A stretch of 64,000 nucleotides of DNA, from contig CANXME010002565.1 of NCBI GenBank assembly GCA_948144175.1, forward strand, positions 122,778 through 186,777. Direction: 5' to 3'. Positions within the stretch are counted from its first letter, which is position 1, and every line of letters begins with the position of its first letter. Position numbers and translations under genes: made by a program. A model generated the notes under the pieces. The model was given only the letters and a program-made list of their open reading frames with translations, did no database searches and was not told the origin of the DNA. This document shows, piece after piece, positions 24,117-37,710 of this stretch. Source of the stretch: Closterium sp. NIES-65 (taxonomy: Eukaryota > Streptophyta > Zygnematophyceae > Desmidiales > Closteriaceae).

Positions 24117-24288
24117 AATTAGAACGAGAATGAAATGACTATGGAATGAAAGTGATACAAATATGCAACCCTAGAAATGTGTACCCCATATGGGCTACCC
24201 CACTAAAGCCTAGACAACATTATAATTTGACAACTTGTGCACCAACCGAACCCAGTCTAGATGAAAGGAAAGTCGGGGAAAGTGCTTG

Positions 24289-24619
24289 TACACCTAACCA
24301 CCGCTATTTTCAAAGGGAAACCCAACCCACTAATCTCGCGTTTCAAAGTTATCCTGCACATTTTCGACTATTTCAGTTCGACACTTAAAAGACTGGGGCT
24401 ATGAATGACGCCTAATGCTCGAAGTTTAAACTCATTATGCGAATCTGAATCCATAGCGCCACTTCTACGGTACTCTCTTCGGGGATCTGGAACAGACTTT
24501 CGCTAAAATTTAATGATGCCCCACACAACCTTCGGTCAAAGATTTAGAAAAGGTTCATACCCCACTTGTGCAAGTGGGGTTGAAAATAGACTGAAAGAAA
24601 ATAGCGGTGGTTAGGTGTA
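24289..24619. mobile_element. MITE-like inverted-repeat unit (candidate)
   Basis: A perfect 23-bp inverted repeat (24289-24311 against 24597-24619, core CCTAACCACCGCTATTTTC) brackets 331 bp of AT-rich, non-coding DNA. A second palindrome of 10-bp arms (ACCCCACTTG-TG-CAAGTGGGGT) lies at 24559-24580. No clear target duplication flanks it. It could be a non-autonomous DNA transposon or a foldback transcript source. Confidence 0.45.
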
Positions 24620-24871
24620 CCAAGTCTGCTTCCACATGGCTTCACGCGTTAAGGTGTACGCATCTCCACCAACCGTCTCAGAATTCATCGGATTGCACCA
24701 CACCATACAAATGTTCTTGCTTAGAGTCCCAGTAAAAAACACACGCGGTGCGGGCCTTTGTGGAAAAACCTTCAAACCACAGGCAAACGGGACCCTATAC
24801 TCCCATATTCAGTAAAATTGCATGGAAATCGGTTTTGCTTCGCTAATGGTTGGTGTTTCATGTCATATACG

Positions 24872-25013
24872 TGTCAGTAGAGCTACACTGTGAGATCCCC
24901 GATCGATCCTTGGGGGGGTTACAGGCGCGGTTGCCTGGGGGGTTATGGGCGCACTGACCCGCTACTGAAACAAGCCCTTTTATCCCAATGGTCTAGTGGT
25001 TGGGATTCTGACA
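24872..25013 (+). mobile_element. TRIM T3: solo LTR, 142 bp
   Basis: A single LTR (TGTCAGTAG...TTCTGACA) is flanked by the perfect target duplication ATACG (24867-24871 and 25014-25018). It matches the T1, T2 and T4 LTRs, including the terminal TGGTCTAGTGGTTGGGATTC and the CAGGCG-CGGT-TGCCTG hairpin. This is the expected product of LTR-LTR recombination. Confidence 0.93.
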
Positions 25014-25018
25014 ATACG

Positions 25019-25963
25019 TACCAGTTCGGAATGCGCTTGATTCAACTTCTTGTCGCAAGATTCTCCACGGTCATCAGTGTTGCATGACTGACGGGCAGAA
25101 AAAACAAAATCGTTTATGTTTGCGGAATTAATGAAAGGAAATATGATTTGTTTTTCCCTGTCATCGTCGAGCGCGCAGAGAAACGCTCGACGGGATTGAG
25201 AAGTAAGCGCAGTCAAGAGAAATAATCAGAAATAGTTTCACATTTAAATATCAAAACGAAATTTCCTTCCCTCGCATTTTCCGGGGCTGGTTCGATTTGG
25301 GCCCTCTGATTGGCTGCGGAACTGATCCTCAGTCAAGCTGCATAATTTCCCGCCAAAAAGGGGACTGTAGAGGAGGGGCTTTACGCAGGAAATATATGAA
25401 AAATCTACAAGACGGGGAAAATGGGCTCTCTTAGGAAGGGCTTCTAAGCCAGAACATCTGTACTGAAAAAACAGCTTTTTTCAGCCATCCCAAAAGTCCT
25501 GCCAAGCCTGCCCTCACCACCAACCGCATCCGTCGCGTCGCATGTCCTACAACCGAATCTATGAGGTTCGGGTGCAAACCCTCCGCCCTCCTGCAGAAAC
25601 CCGAACCAGAATAACCATACCTTGCTTCCTTCCTAGTTAGAAACGCTATCACACAACAGCTCGTCAGCTTGTGTCACACACACTAACGTGCTACTGAATT
25701 AGCGACTCGTACGGTGTAGGACGACTCGCGATAGTACGGCGTGGAATCACGAGTACGACGTCGTTTGTAATTAGTTTTTTTGTCGCTAACGTAATGATGG
25801 GATCCTTTCCAGAGTCTTTCTACATGTAGCGAGCATGTGTCCAAATTATTATATTTCGCAAATAGGTGACTCCACCGCCTCCAACATGTATCGCTAGAAC
25901 CACGAGCACGCACCCGTGGACCAATCGTGCTATTAATAGCGATAGAGAATTCTCCGCGCAGCG
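25019..25963. promoter_or_regulatory. Upstream region of the GT14 gene
   Basis: About 950 bp without recognisable coding or repeat content lie between solo LTR T3 and the GT14 start codon. The promoter and 5' UTR are expected here, but no TATA box or other motif could be placed with confidence. Confidence 0.35.
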
Positions 25964-28900
25964 ATGCACGAGCGGGAAGCGGAGCGGCTGCTGAAGGCGG
26001 AGAGGAGGGCGGCGAGCAGCGCTCGCCAAGTCGCGCCCCCCGCTAGCCCTGCTCAACGCGGCACACAAACACCGCCCTTCTCCGGCAGTGTTGTGTCGCC
26101 ATCCGTCATCGCGCTATCGACCCCCCTCTCGCCCCCGCACGCGCCCTCACACGAACCACCGCCGCCAGCGCGCCACCTTGCTCCCTTGCACAGCCCCACT
26201 CCCGCGCACGCCGCCGCTGACGCCAGCCCGTCGCCTCGTGGCCCGCCTCATGGCGCGTCGCCCCTCGCGCCTCTCGCACAGCAGGGTGCCGGCGGAGACT
26301 CCAAATCATCGCCGTCGCGCCACGTGCAGCGCGTGTTCGTGTCGCTCATCGTGGTCTTCGCCGCGTCGCTGCTGCTCCTCTCGCAGCTCCCCTTCATCAT
26401 CTCCGTGCTGTCCCCCTTTTTGTCGCCGTTCGATATAAGCGTGGAGGAGGCGGAGCAGGTGGAGCAGGCGGGGGCGGCGCAGGTGGGCGGCGTGTGGTCG
26501 CAGCTGCGGGAGCACCGCGGCAGCCTCGCGCTGCTCTTCCTCACGCGCGGCCCCATCCCCCTCGCTCCGCTCTGGGAGAAATTCCTCCGGGTGCGTCGCT
26601 GCCTCATGCGACTCCCCCCTGCGGCCCCCCTCTTCGTGCCTCCCCCTCGTGCCTCCCCCCTCGTGCCTCCCCCCTCGTGCCTCCCCCCTCGTGCCTCCCC
26701 CCTCGTGCCTCCCCCCTCGTGCCTCCCCCCTCGTGCCTCCCCCCTCGTGCCTCCCCAATCGTGCGTCCCCCCATGCCACATGCGCCATGCCCCATGCCAC
26801 ATGCGCCATGCCCCATGCCTCATGCGCCATGCCCCATGCGCGACGCAAAAAGTGGCATGTCGATTGCATGAGCGGTACTAGGTATTCTCTTGGGATTTAT
26901 GGACGCCTTTTCCTGTCTTGCCACTCACATCACATGCATATCGCCCTCTATCGCACCGTGTCGAACCCCCTTCCCCCCCCAGCCTCCTGTACACACTCTC
27001 CCTCCCCCTCCCCCCCAAACGTCCCTTTTCACTTCCTCCCCTCCCCCTCTTCCCCTCTCCCCCCTCCACCGACCTGCTTCCCGTCCCCCTCCTTCCCCCC
27101 TTCTCCCCGCTCCCCCTCCTCCCCGCATCCCCCCCCAGGGCCACGAGGGGCGCTATGCCATATACGTGCATGCGTCCAACACGTCCTTCTCCTTCCCGCC
27201 CGGCTCCTCGCCCCTCTTCCGCGGCCGCCTCGTGCCGGGTGGAGAGGTGAGCCTTGTGCGCCATGGGATGATGGGCATGTGGGGTGATGGGCATGGGGGG
27301 TGATGGGCATGGGGGGTGATGGGCATGTGGGGTGATGGGCATGGGGGGTGATGGGCATGTGGGGTGATGGGCATGGGGGGTGATGGGCATGGGGGGTGAT
27401 GGGCATGTGGGGTGATGGGCATGTGGGGTGATGGGCATGGGGGGTGATGGGCATGGGGGGTGATGGGCATGTGGGGTGATGGGCATGGGGGGTGATGGGC
27501 ATGTGGGGTGATGGGCATGGGGGGTGATGGGCATGGGGGGTGATGGGCATGTGGGGTGATGGGCATGTGGGGTGATGGGCATGGGGGGTGATGGGCATGG
27601 GGGGTGATGGGCATGTGGGGTGATGGGCATGGGGGGTGATGGGCATGTGGGGTGATGGGCATGGGGGGTGATGGGCATGGGGGGTGATGGGCATGTGGGG
27701 TGATGGGCATGGGGGGTGATGGGCATGGGGGGTGATGGGCATGGGGGGTGGTATCAGATCAATCGGACATCAACAAGTAGCTGCCTTTCGTTGCTCTCCT
27801 CTGCGTGCCTCTGCCTGTATTCCTCTGCCTGTGTGCCTCTGCCTTTGTGCCTCTGCCTGTGTGGCTCCCGTGTGCAACCCATGCACTCTCCTGCTCGCAA
27901 CACTGCCATGCCATCTGCTCTCACGTGCACCAGGTGCGGTGGGGCAAGATGTCAATGGTGGACGCGGAGAGGTGCCTGCTGGAGGCTTTTTTTTAGGTGC
28001 CTCGAAACTAGACTCATGCCACGTGTGACTGTCCATGCGTTGCACGCGTGGCAGGTGCGGTGGGGCGAGATGTCGATGGTGGATGCGGAGAGGCGCCTGC
28101 TGGAGGCGGCGGTGCAGGACGAGGCCAACAGCTTCTTCGCGCTGCTCAGTGAGAGGTGGGGAGCGAGGTGAGAGGTGGGGGAGCGAGGTGAGAGGTGGGG
28201 AGCGAGGTGAGAGGTTGGGGAGCGAGGTGAGAGGTGGGGAGCGAGGTGGGGAGCGAGGGTGAGAGGTGGGGAGCGAGGTGAGAGGTGGGGAGCGAGGTGA
28301 GAGGTGGGGAGCGAGGTGAGAGGTGGGGAGCGAGGTGAGAGGTGGGGAGCGAGGTGAGAGGTGGGGAGCGAGGTGAGAGGTGGGGAGCGAGGTGAGAGGT
28401 GGGGAGCGAGGTGAGAGGTGGGGAGCGAGGTGAGAGGTGGGGAGCGAGGTGAGAGGTGGGGAGCGAGGTGAGAGGTGGGGAGCGAGGTGAGAGGTGGGGA
28501 GCGAGGTGAGAGGTGGGGAGCGAGGTGAGAGGTGGGGAGCGAGGTGAGAGGTGGGGAGCGAGGTGAGAGGTGGGGAGCGAGGTGAGAGGTGGGGAGCGAG
28601 GTGAGAGGTGGGGAGCGAGGTGAGAGGTGGGGAGCGAGGTGAGAGGTGGGGAGCGAGGTGAGAGGTGGGGAGCGAGGTGAGAGGTGGGGAGCGAGGTGAG
28701 AGGTGGGGAGCGAGGTGAGAGGTGGGGAGCGAGGTGAGAGGTGGGGAGCGAGGTGAGAGGTGGGGAGCGAGGTGAGAGGTGGGGAGCGAGGTGAGAGGTG
28801 GGGAGCGAGGTGAGAGGTGGGGAGCGAGGTGAGAGGTGGGGAGCGAGGTGAGAGGTGGGAGCGAGGTGAGAGGTGGGGAGCGAGGTGAGAGGTGGGGAGC

Positions 28901-31900
28901 GAGGTGAGAGGTGGGAGCGAGGTGAGAGGTGGGGAGCGAGGTGAGAGGTGGGGAGCGAGGTGAGAGGTGGGGAGCGAGGTGAGAGGTGGGGAGCGAGGTG
29001 AGAGGTGGGGAGCGAGGGTGAGAGGTGGGGAGCGAGGTGAGAGGTGTGCCCACGTGACGGGCCAGGGGGCAGGGGCGAGGGAGGGGCAATGGGTGAGGGG
29101 TGAGTTGTGGTGGGGAGGCACGATGTGTTGCTGAGGTGCATGAGTAGAGGCTTGTGTCTGTGAGGGGCGCCTTTCCTCTCATGCCAGGCATGCCTGCTGC
29201 ACCTCTCACTCCCTTGGCGTGCTTGCTTCACACTCCTGCCATCCACCCATGCACGTGCCACGTTCCAACACCAACCACCCTTGTGTTGCTCAACCGTGGC
29301 CTCTATCCCGGGGCGCAATCCCCCATTCCCGACTCTCATTCATAACGTGTTTCCCTTATATCCCACGCACTTGTGCCAGAACCCTCCCTGGGCTTACACC
29401 CAAAGCCCCCCATTTCTCTCCTGCCCCGTTCGCTGCATGCCATTTCTCTCCTGCCCTGTTCGCTGCATGCCATTTCTCTCCTGCCCCGTTCGCTGCATGC
29501 CATTTCCCCCCAAGCCCATTCCCCTGTGGCGGGCATCACCTGCATCCCTCAGTGGCCCTTTTCTCCATGCCCTCTCTAATACCCTTTCCCCCCTGCTCTT
29601 CCCGCGTGCCCATTCCCCCCACACGCCTCATACCTGGCTGGGCGGGCAACAGCTGCATACCCTTGTGGCCGTTTGACTATGTGTACAGCTACATCGCCTC
29701 CTCCTCCGCCAGCTTCGTTGACGCGTCAGTGCCGCTCCGCCCCTCCAGCCCTCTCCTCCTCCTCTTCCCTTCTGCCACCCCCTGCTGCTCTTCCTTCTCT
29801 TTTCGGCGATGTTGTGTGTATGTGTGCACATCCACTCCACTGTGAGTGTCACATGGTACGGATGTGCCTGCAAGGATGCCACATGGTTGCCCAACGGCTT
29901 GATCATGAAGCATGACGCCGCCCGCTTGTGCTGCTTCCCTGATCCGGATTCACCGCTTGTGCTGCTTCCCTGATCCGGATTCACCGCTTGTGCTGCTTCC
30001 CTGATCCGGATTCACCGCTTGTGCTGCTTCCCTGATCCGGATTCACCGCTTGTGCTGCTTCCCTGATCCGGATTCACCGCTTGTGCTGCTTCCCTGATCC
30101 GGATTCACCACTGTGTGCTCCCCCACTCCCTGTCCACCGCTGGCAGGTACGCGGACCCCTACAGCACGTCGTTCGGGCGGTACATCCCGCATATCTTCAT
30201 GCCCGTCATCCGCCGCCACCAGTTCCTCAAAGGCAACCAGGTGCGGTGCTGTGCGGCTCACAGGCAACCAGGTGCGGTGCAGTGTGGCTCACAGGCAACC
30301 AGGTGCGGTGCCACTCAAGCCAGGTTTGATAGAATGCTTATTGTCTTGTTCTACATGTACTTAGTGTACCTGTTTTCGTGTTAGGCGCAATGCACACTCA
30401 TGTATTATATTGTTGCTGTTCTTATGTGTATATCTGCGCCATGACTCCAAAGTTTTGACATTTAAAGAACTGTGTGTGCTCCTGTCATTGCCTTGCCTTG
30501 CATATCTTTCACACTCTGATTTCATTCGCATCAATGCGCATGCATGGCACGTGTTGGATGCACATCACCGAATGAACTCCCATCCCATCCCACCACATCA
30601 CACCGCGTGGCACCGCATGGAGGCAGTGGTTCATCTTGCAGCGGCGGCATGCGGAGGCGGTGGTGGGGGACACGCTGCACTACGCCAAGCACAACCTCAG
30701 CTGCGCCGTCAGTCCACCCCCTTTTTCCCTGCCCCCCTTCGTCTCTGCGTGTTACAGCCTCCTCCGTTCCGCTGCTATTCTAGATCATGCGGGCCGTGAC
30801 AACCTCTCCCTCACATGCATCTTCTGTCGCTGTCCCGTGACCAGCCCTCTTTCATGACCCTCGCATGCCCCATGCACACCTCGTCTCTCATTTTCCGTCT
30901 CCCATCCGTGTGACCCCTGCACCTGTGTGCGTGTGTGCAGTTTCGGTTGCAGTGGGGCAAGCTGTGCTGTGCGGATGAGCATTACATTCAAACCTTCTTG
31001 CATGTGGGTGTCACGCTCCACACCCCCGCTCACTTGATTCGCTCGCACCACCCATGTGCACTCTTGCAGTTGGAAAGGGAAAATCGCTCTTCTAAGAGGC
31101 CCTTTCATGCATGCATCGACCCGCTCATGCATCAACCCCCTCATGCCATCTCACCCACGCCCCACATACCATGGCCCCCCTCCCCCTGCAATGTCTCCCC
31201 TGCCACGCTCCTCCCTGCATTCTCCCCCCCACACCACGCCATGGCCTTCCCTGCCATGCTGCTGCGCAGATGACAGACCCTCGCGGCATATCGCGCTACC
31301 CCACCACGTTCACGGACTGGAGTGCCAACGACTGGCACCCCTCACTCTACCTGGGCGCCAACATGACAGACCAAGTCATCACCACCATCAAGGTCCCCTC
31401 ACTCTCTGCCTGCCGCCTGTCACGGACACGCCTCCTGTGCTCTCTGCTGCTTACATGTCCACCCCCTCTCGCAGCCTGCAGTAAATGCTATGTGTCGCTT
31501 GCCATCTGCTGTGTCATCGATCCATCTCCCTGGAATTCCAATGCCCTCAACGTGCCATCTCCCTGGAATTCCAATGCCCTCAACGTGCCATCTCCCCTCG
31601 CCACTGCCCTGCGTCCTCCTCTCTCCCGGCACGCCTGCGGCAGACGGCAAGGCAGTTCATCACCTATCGCTCTTTCTGGCAGGACTTCAAGTCCAACTAC
31701 TCCCATGTGCGTGCCGTTCCCTTGTATGCGTGTGCGTGTGTTGCCTTTGTATGTATGTGCGTGTGTGTGTGTGCCGTTCCTTTGTTGGCATCATGCATGT
31801 CTTGTTGGCATCATGCATGTCTTGTTGGCATCATGCATGTCTTGTTGGCATCATGCATGTCTTGTTGGCATCATGCATGTGCGTGCAGTGCACCAATGGT

Positions 31901-32366
31901 TGGGTGCACCCGCCATGTATGCATCTCAACTCGATCCACACAATATGCGTCTTCCTTCCCCACCCATCCCACATCTCCTCTCCACTCCCCCGCCTCCTGT
32001 TATGCGCCACCCCCCACCATTGGCCCCTTCCCTCCCATGTGCGCAGATAACCAACCCCTCTGCACCGCAGCCTCCTCTGGTGAGTCCTCCGCCACCCATC
32101 CACACACTGCATGCTCCTCCCTCCGCGCCTCTCCTTCTCCTCGCCCGCACGTAATTCTCCCTTTCCCAAACGGCCCATGAGTCGACTCAAAGCTCGCCTC
32201 TCCCGCTCCCCGTCCACCCGTGAGTGGCTCTCCCCACCAGGCGGTGGGCAACGGGCATTGTGTGCTGGGGGGGGAGCCGCGCAACTGCTTCCTCTTTGCG
32301 CGCAAGTTCCACCCCTCCACACTACCCTTCCTCATGCGCAAGTCCCAGCAGCTCCTCGGCTTCTAG
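25964..32366 (+). CDS. GT14 / DUF266 (Branch domain) glycosyltransferase-like protein, about 11 exons
   Basis: Predicted exons: 25964-26590, 27139-27246, 28055-28155, 29653-29724, 30147-30240, 30627-30707, 30941-31003, 31270-31392, 31644-31706, 32047-32079 (weak) and 32241-32366. All have GT-AG borders and phases agree, giving about 496 residues. The N-terminal 120 residues are Pro/Ala/Ser-rich. A hydrophobic segment at about 124-150 suggests a type II Golgi membrane anchor. The luminal part shows family landmarks: LLFLTRGPIPLAPLWEKF (about 190-207), YAIYVHAS, WGEMSMVDAERRLL, FALLSES-CIPL across the exon 3/4 join, FGRYIPHIF, CCADEHY, and the C-terminal CFLFARKFHP. The family is related to core-2/I-branching N-acetylglucosaminyltransferases; the plant substrate is generally unproven. 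Exons 9 and 10 are less certain. Introns are stuffed with minisatellites. The ATG is the first in frame after upstream non-coding DNA. Confidence 0.85.
26646..26841. repeat. Two minisatellites in GT14 intron 1
   Basis: A 14-bp unit (TCGTGCCTCCCCCC) repeats about 8 times to near 26755. It is followed by about three 24-bp units with the core CATGCGCCATGCCCCATG (about 26774-26841). Both lie in the intron after exon 1. Confidence 0.85.
27267..27752. repeat. 16-bp minisatellite in GT14 intron 2, about 30 copies
   Basis: The unit is TGATGGGCATGTGGGG, alternating with TGATGGGCATGGGGGG. The two variants are interleaved in a higher-order pattern rather than at random. Long minus-strand frames across it (His/Pro-rich) are artefacts. 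Confidence 0.95.
27934..27988 (+). pseudogene. Partial duplicate of GT14 exon 3 inside intron 2
   Basis: About 55 bp copy the start of exon 3 together with its CAG acceptor (true exon at 28055), at roughly 90% identity. The copy breaks off in a T-run and a TAG. It is 121 bp upstream of the real exon in the same orientation, so this is a local tandem duplication. If spliced in, it would truncate the protein; it is probably a decoy or dead exon. Confidence 0.75.
28149..29045. repeat. 19-bp minisatellite starting within exon 3 and copying its splice donor, about 47 units
   Basis: The unit GTGAGAGGTGGGGAGCGAG begins seven bases before the end of GT14 exon 3 (exon end ...AGTGAGAG then GTGGGG). 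Every unit therefore repeats the exon-end/donor context GAG-GT, plus a second GAG-GTGAGA at the unit join. Most units are identical; a few differ by one G. Confidence 0.95.
29411..29500. repeat. 30-bp tandem repeat, 3 units, GT14 intron 3
   Basis: Three near-identical units with the core CTCTCCTGCCCCGTTCGCTG lie in the intron before exon 4. Confidence 0.9.
29923..30108. repeat. 31-bp tandem repeat, 6 units, GT14 intron 4
   Basis: Six head-to-tail, essentially identical units with the core GCTTCCCTGATCCGGATTCA end 38 bp before exon 5. There are no spacers, so this is not CRISPR-like. Confidence 0.95.
30232..30318. repeat. 31-bp repeat copying the exon 5 splice donor, 3 copies (the last partial)
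   Basis: The words GGCAACCAG-GTGCGGTG, which are the end of exon 5 plus its donor, recur three times with a period of 31 bp. A CTCACAG acceptor-like word lies between copies. Confidence 0.9.
31528..31600. repeat. 33-bp direct repeat, about 2.2 copies, GT14 intron 8
   Basis: The block with the core CTCCCTGGAATTCCAATGCC is repeated in tandem, with the start of a third copy. Confidence 0.85.
31781..31880. repeat. 20-bp tandem repeat, 5 units, GT14 intron 9
   Basis: The unit CTTGTTGGCATCATGCATGT is repeated five times with one variant base in the first unit. Confidence 0.95.
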
Positions 32367-33069
32367 GGCTGCCCCACCCAGGCACCTCTCATTCTGAGTC
32401 GGCTAAGAGCATCGGCTGCCTAGTCGGACAGGCACCTCTCGTGCCTAGAGAGTAGCCTGGAGCATTGGAGTCATCACCATTTCCTGGTTGTATGTCGTGT
32501 AATGATCTAAAATGCTTGGTGCTGCGATGCAATGTCTGACAAAGCACCTGTTTTCATGTGTAAAAGTAGCATCGCCTGCGTTTAATGGCCCATTTTCAAA
32601 TTGGCTGCCAATGGTGGACACCTCATGATATAGCTCAACCGACAAGCGAATCCGCCCGGCGGATCCTGCTGCCCACGGGCAGAAGAAATACCCATTCGGG
32701 CTTTTATCCGGTTAGGGAGGCATCAACCCTAAACACAGGGAGGCATGTGTTTAGGGTTGATGCCTCCCTCGGATGGCAATAGGGTTTTAGGCCTTTTCTA
32801 TCCGCCGGTCAGGTCGACGGTGGTTGACGGCGTCGACTGCCGTGGGAGCCTGTCTGGTTGAGACACTCCTCTGGATGACAGGGTGAACCATCCTCAGGAC
32901 ACAGCGCACAAGGCATGCACATCTCCAGAGTCTTGTTGGGTGCTATGATCCATTCATTCCTTGCAATAACGAGCAAACCTCAGTGTACAAGATACAGTCT
33001 CCCAGCAACTAATCAAAACATTACAGAGACCCTAGTCCCCTTGCAAATCTCATGGCACCCACATCTATG
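32367..33069. other. Intergenic region between convergent GT14 and DAHP synthase genes
   Basis: About 700 bp separate the two stop codons and must hold both 3' UTRs and polyadenylation sites. Besides the hairpin at 32715-32768 I recognise nothing else. Confidence 0.5.
32715..32768. repeat. Perfect 23-bp hairpin with 8-base loop
   Basis: Arms 32715-32737 and 32746-32768 are exact reverse complements; the loop is GGGAGGCA. The arms contain CCCTAAAC and GTTTAGGG, the plant telomere/telo-box word. The loop repeats the first bases of the left arm, so the structure may have arisen by local template switching. Confidence 0.85.

Positions 33070-37710
<4,641 letters not shown>

Larger units (their letters stand above)
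15427..24232 (-). mobile_element. Copia LTR retrotransposon C, minus strand, nearly intact ends
   Basis: The 3' LTR is 15427-15548 and the 5' LTR is 22742-22752 plus 24122-24232, interrupted by N3. Ends are TGTCAAAT...CCTCA, 122 bp with only 2 differences, so it is young. The target duplication ACTTG is perfect (15422-15426 and 24233-24237). The primer site TGGTATCGAGCAGG follows the 5' LTR. Reading leftward: GC-rich leader about 21.75-22.7 kb; Gag about 20.4-21.68 kb with a poly-Gly tail; protease and GAG-pre-integrase about 19.6-20.35 kb; integrase about 18.8-19.6 kb with the HSDRGGEF motif; Ala/Gly/Pro-rich linker about 17.5-18.7 kb; reverse transcriptase about 16.6-17.4 kb with YVDDLV; RNase H about 15.75-16.4 kb. 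Most domains are open, with a small number of breaks. Confidence 0.92.

Noticed and set aside
26878-27742. Minus-strand frames of 185-282 residues rich in His-Ala-His-His
   Set aside because: They are produced by the 16-bp repeat, which gives open frames in three phases.
28149-29209. Long minus-strand open frames of nearly 480 residues (Leu/Pro/Ser/His-rich) across the 19-bp array
   Set aside because: They are periodic translation of a minisatellite in all frames, antisense to a spliced host gene, with no domain.
29923-30108. CRISPR-like array of 31-bp repeats
   Set aside because: Units are directly adjacent with no spacers, and the locus is an intron of a eukaryotic gene.
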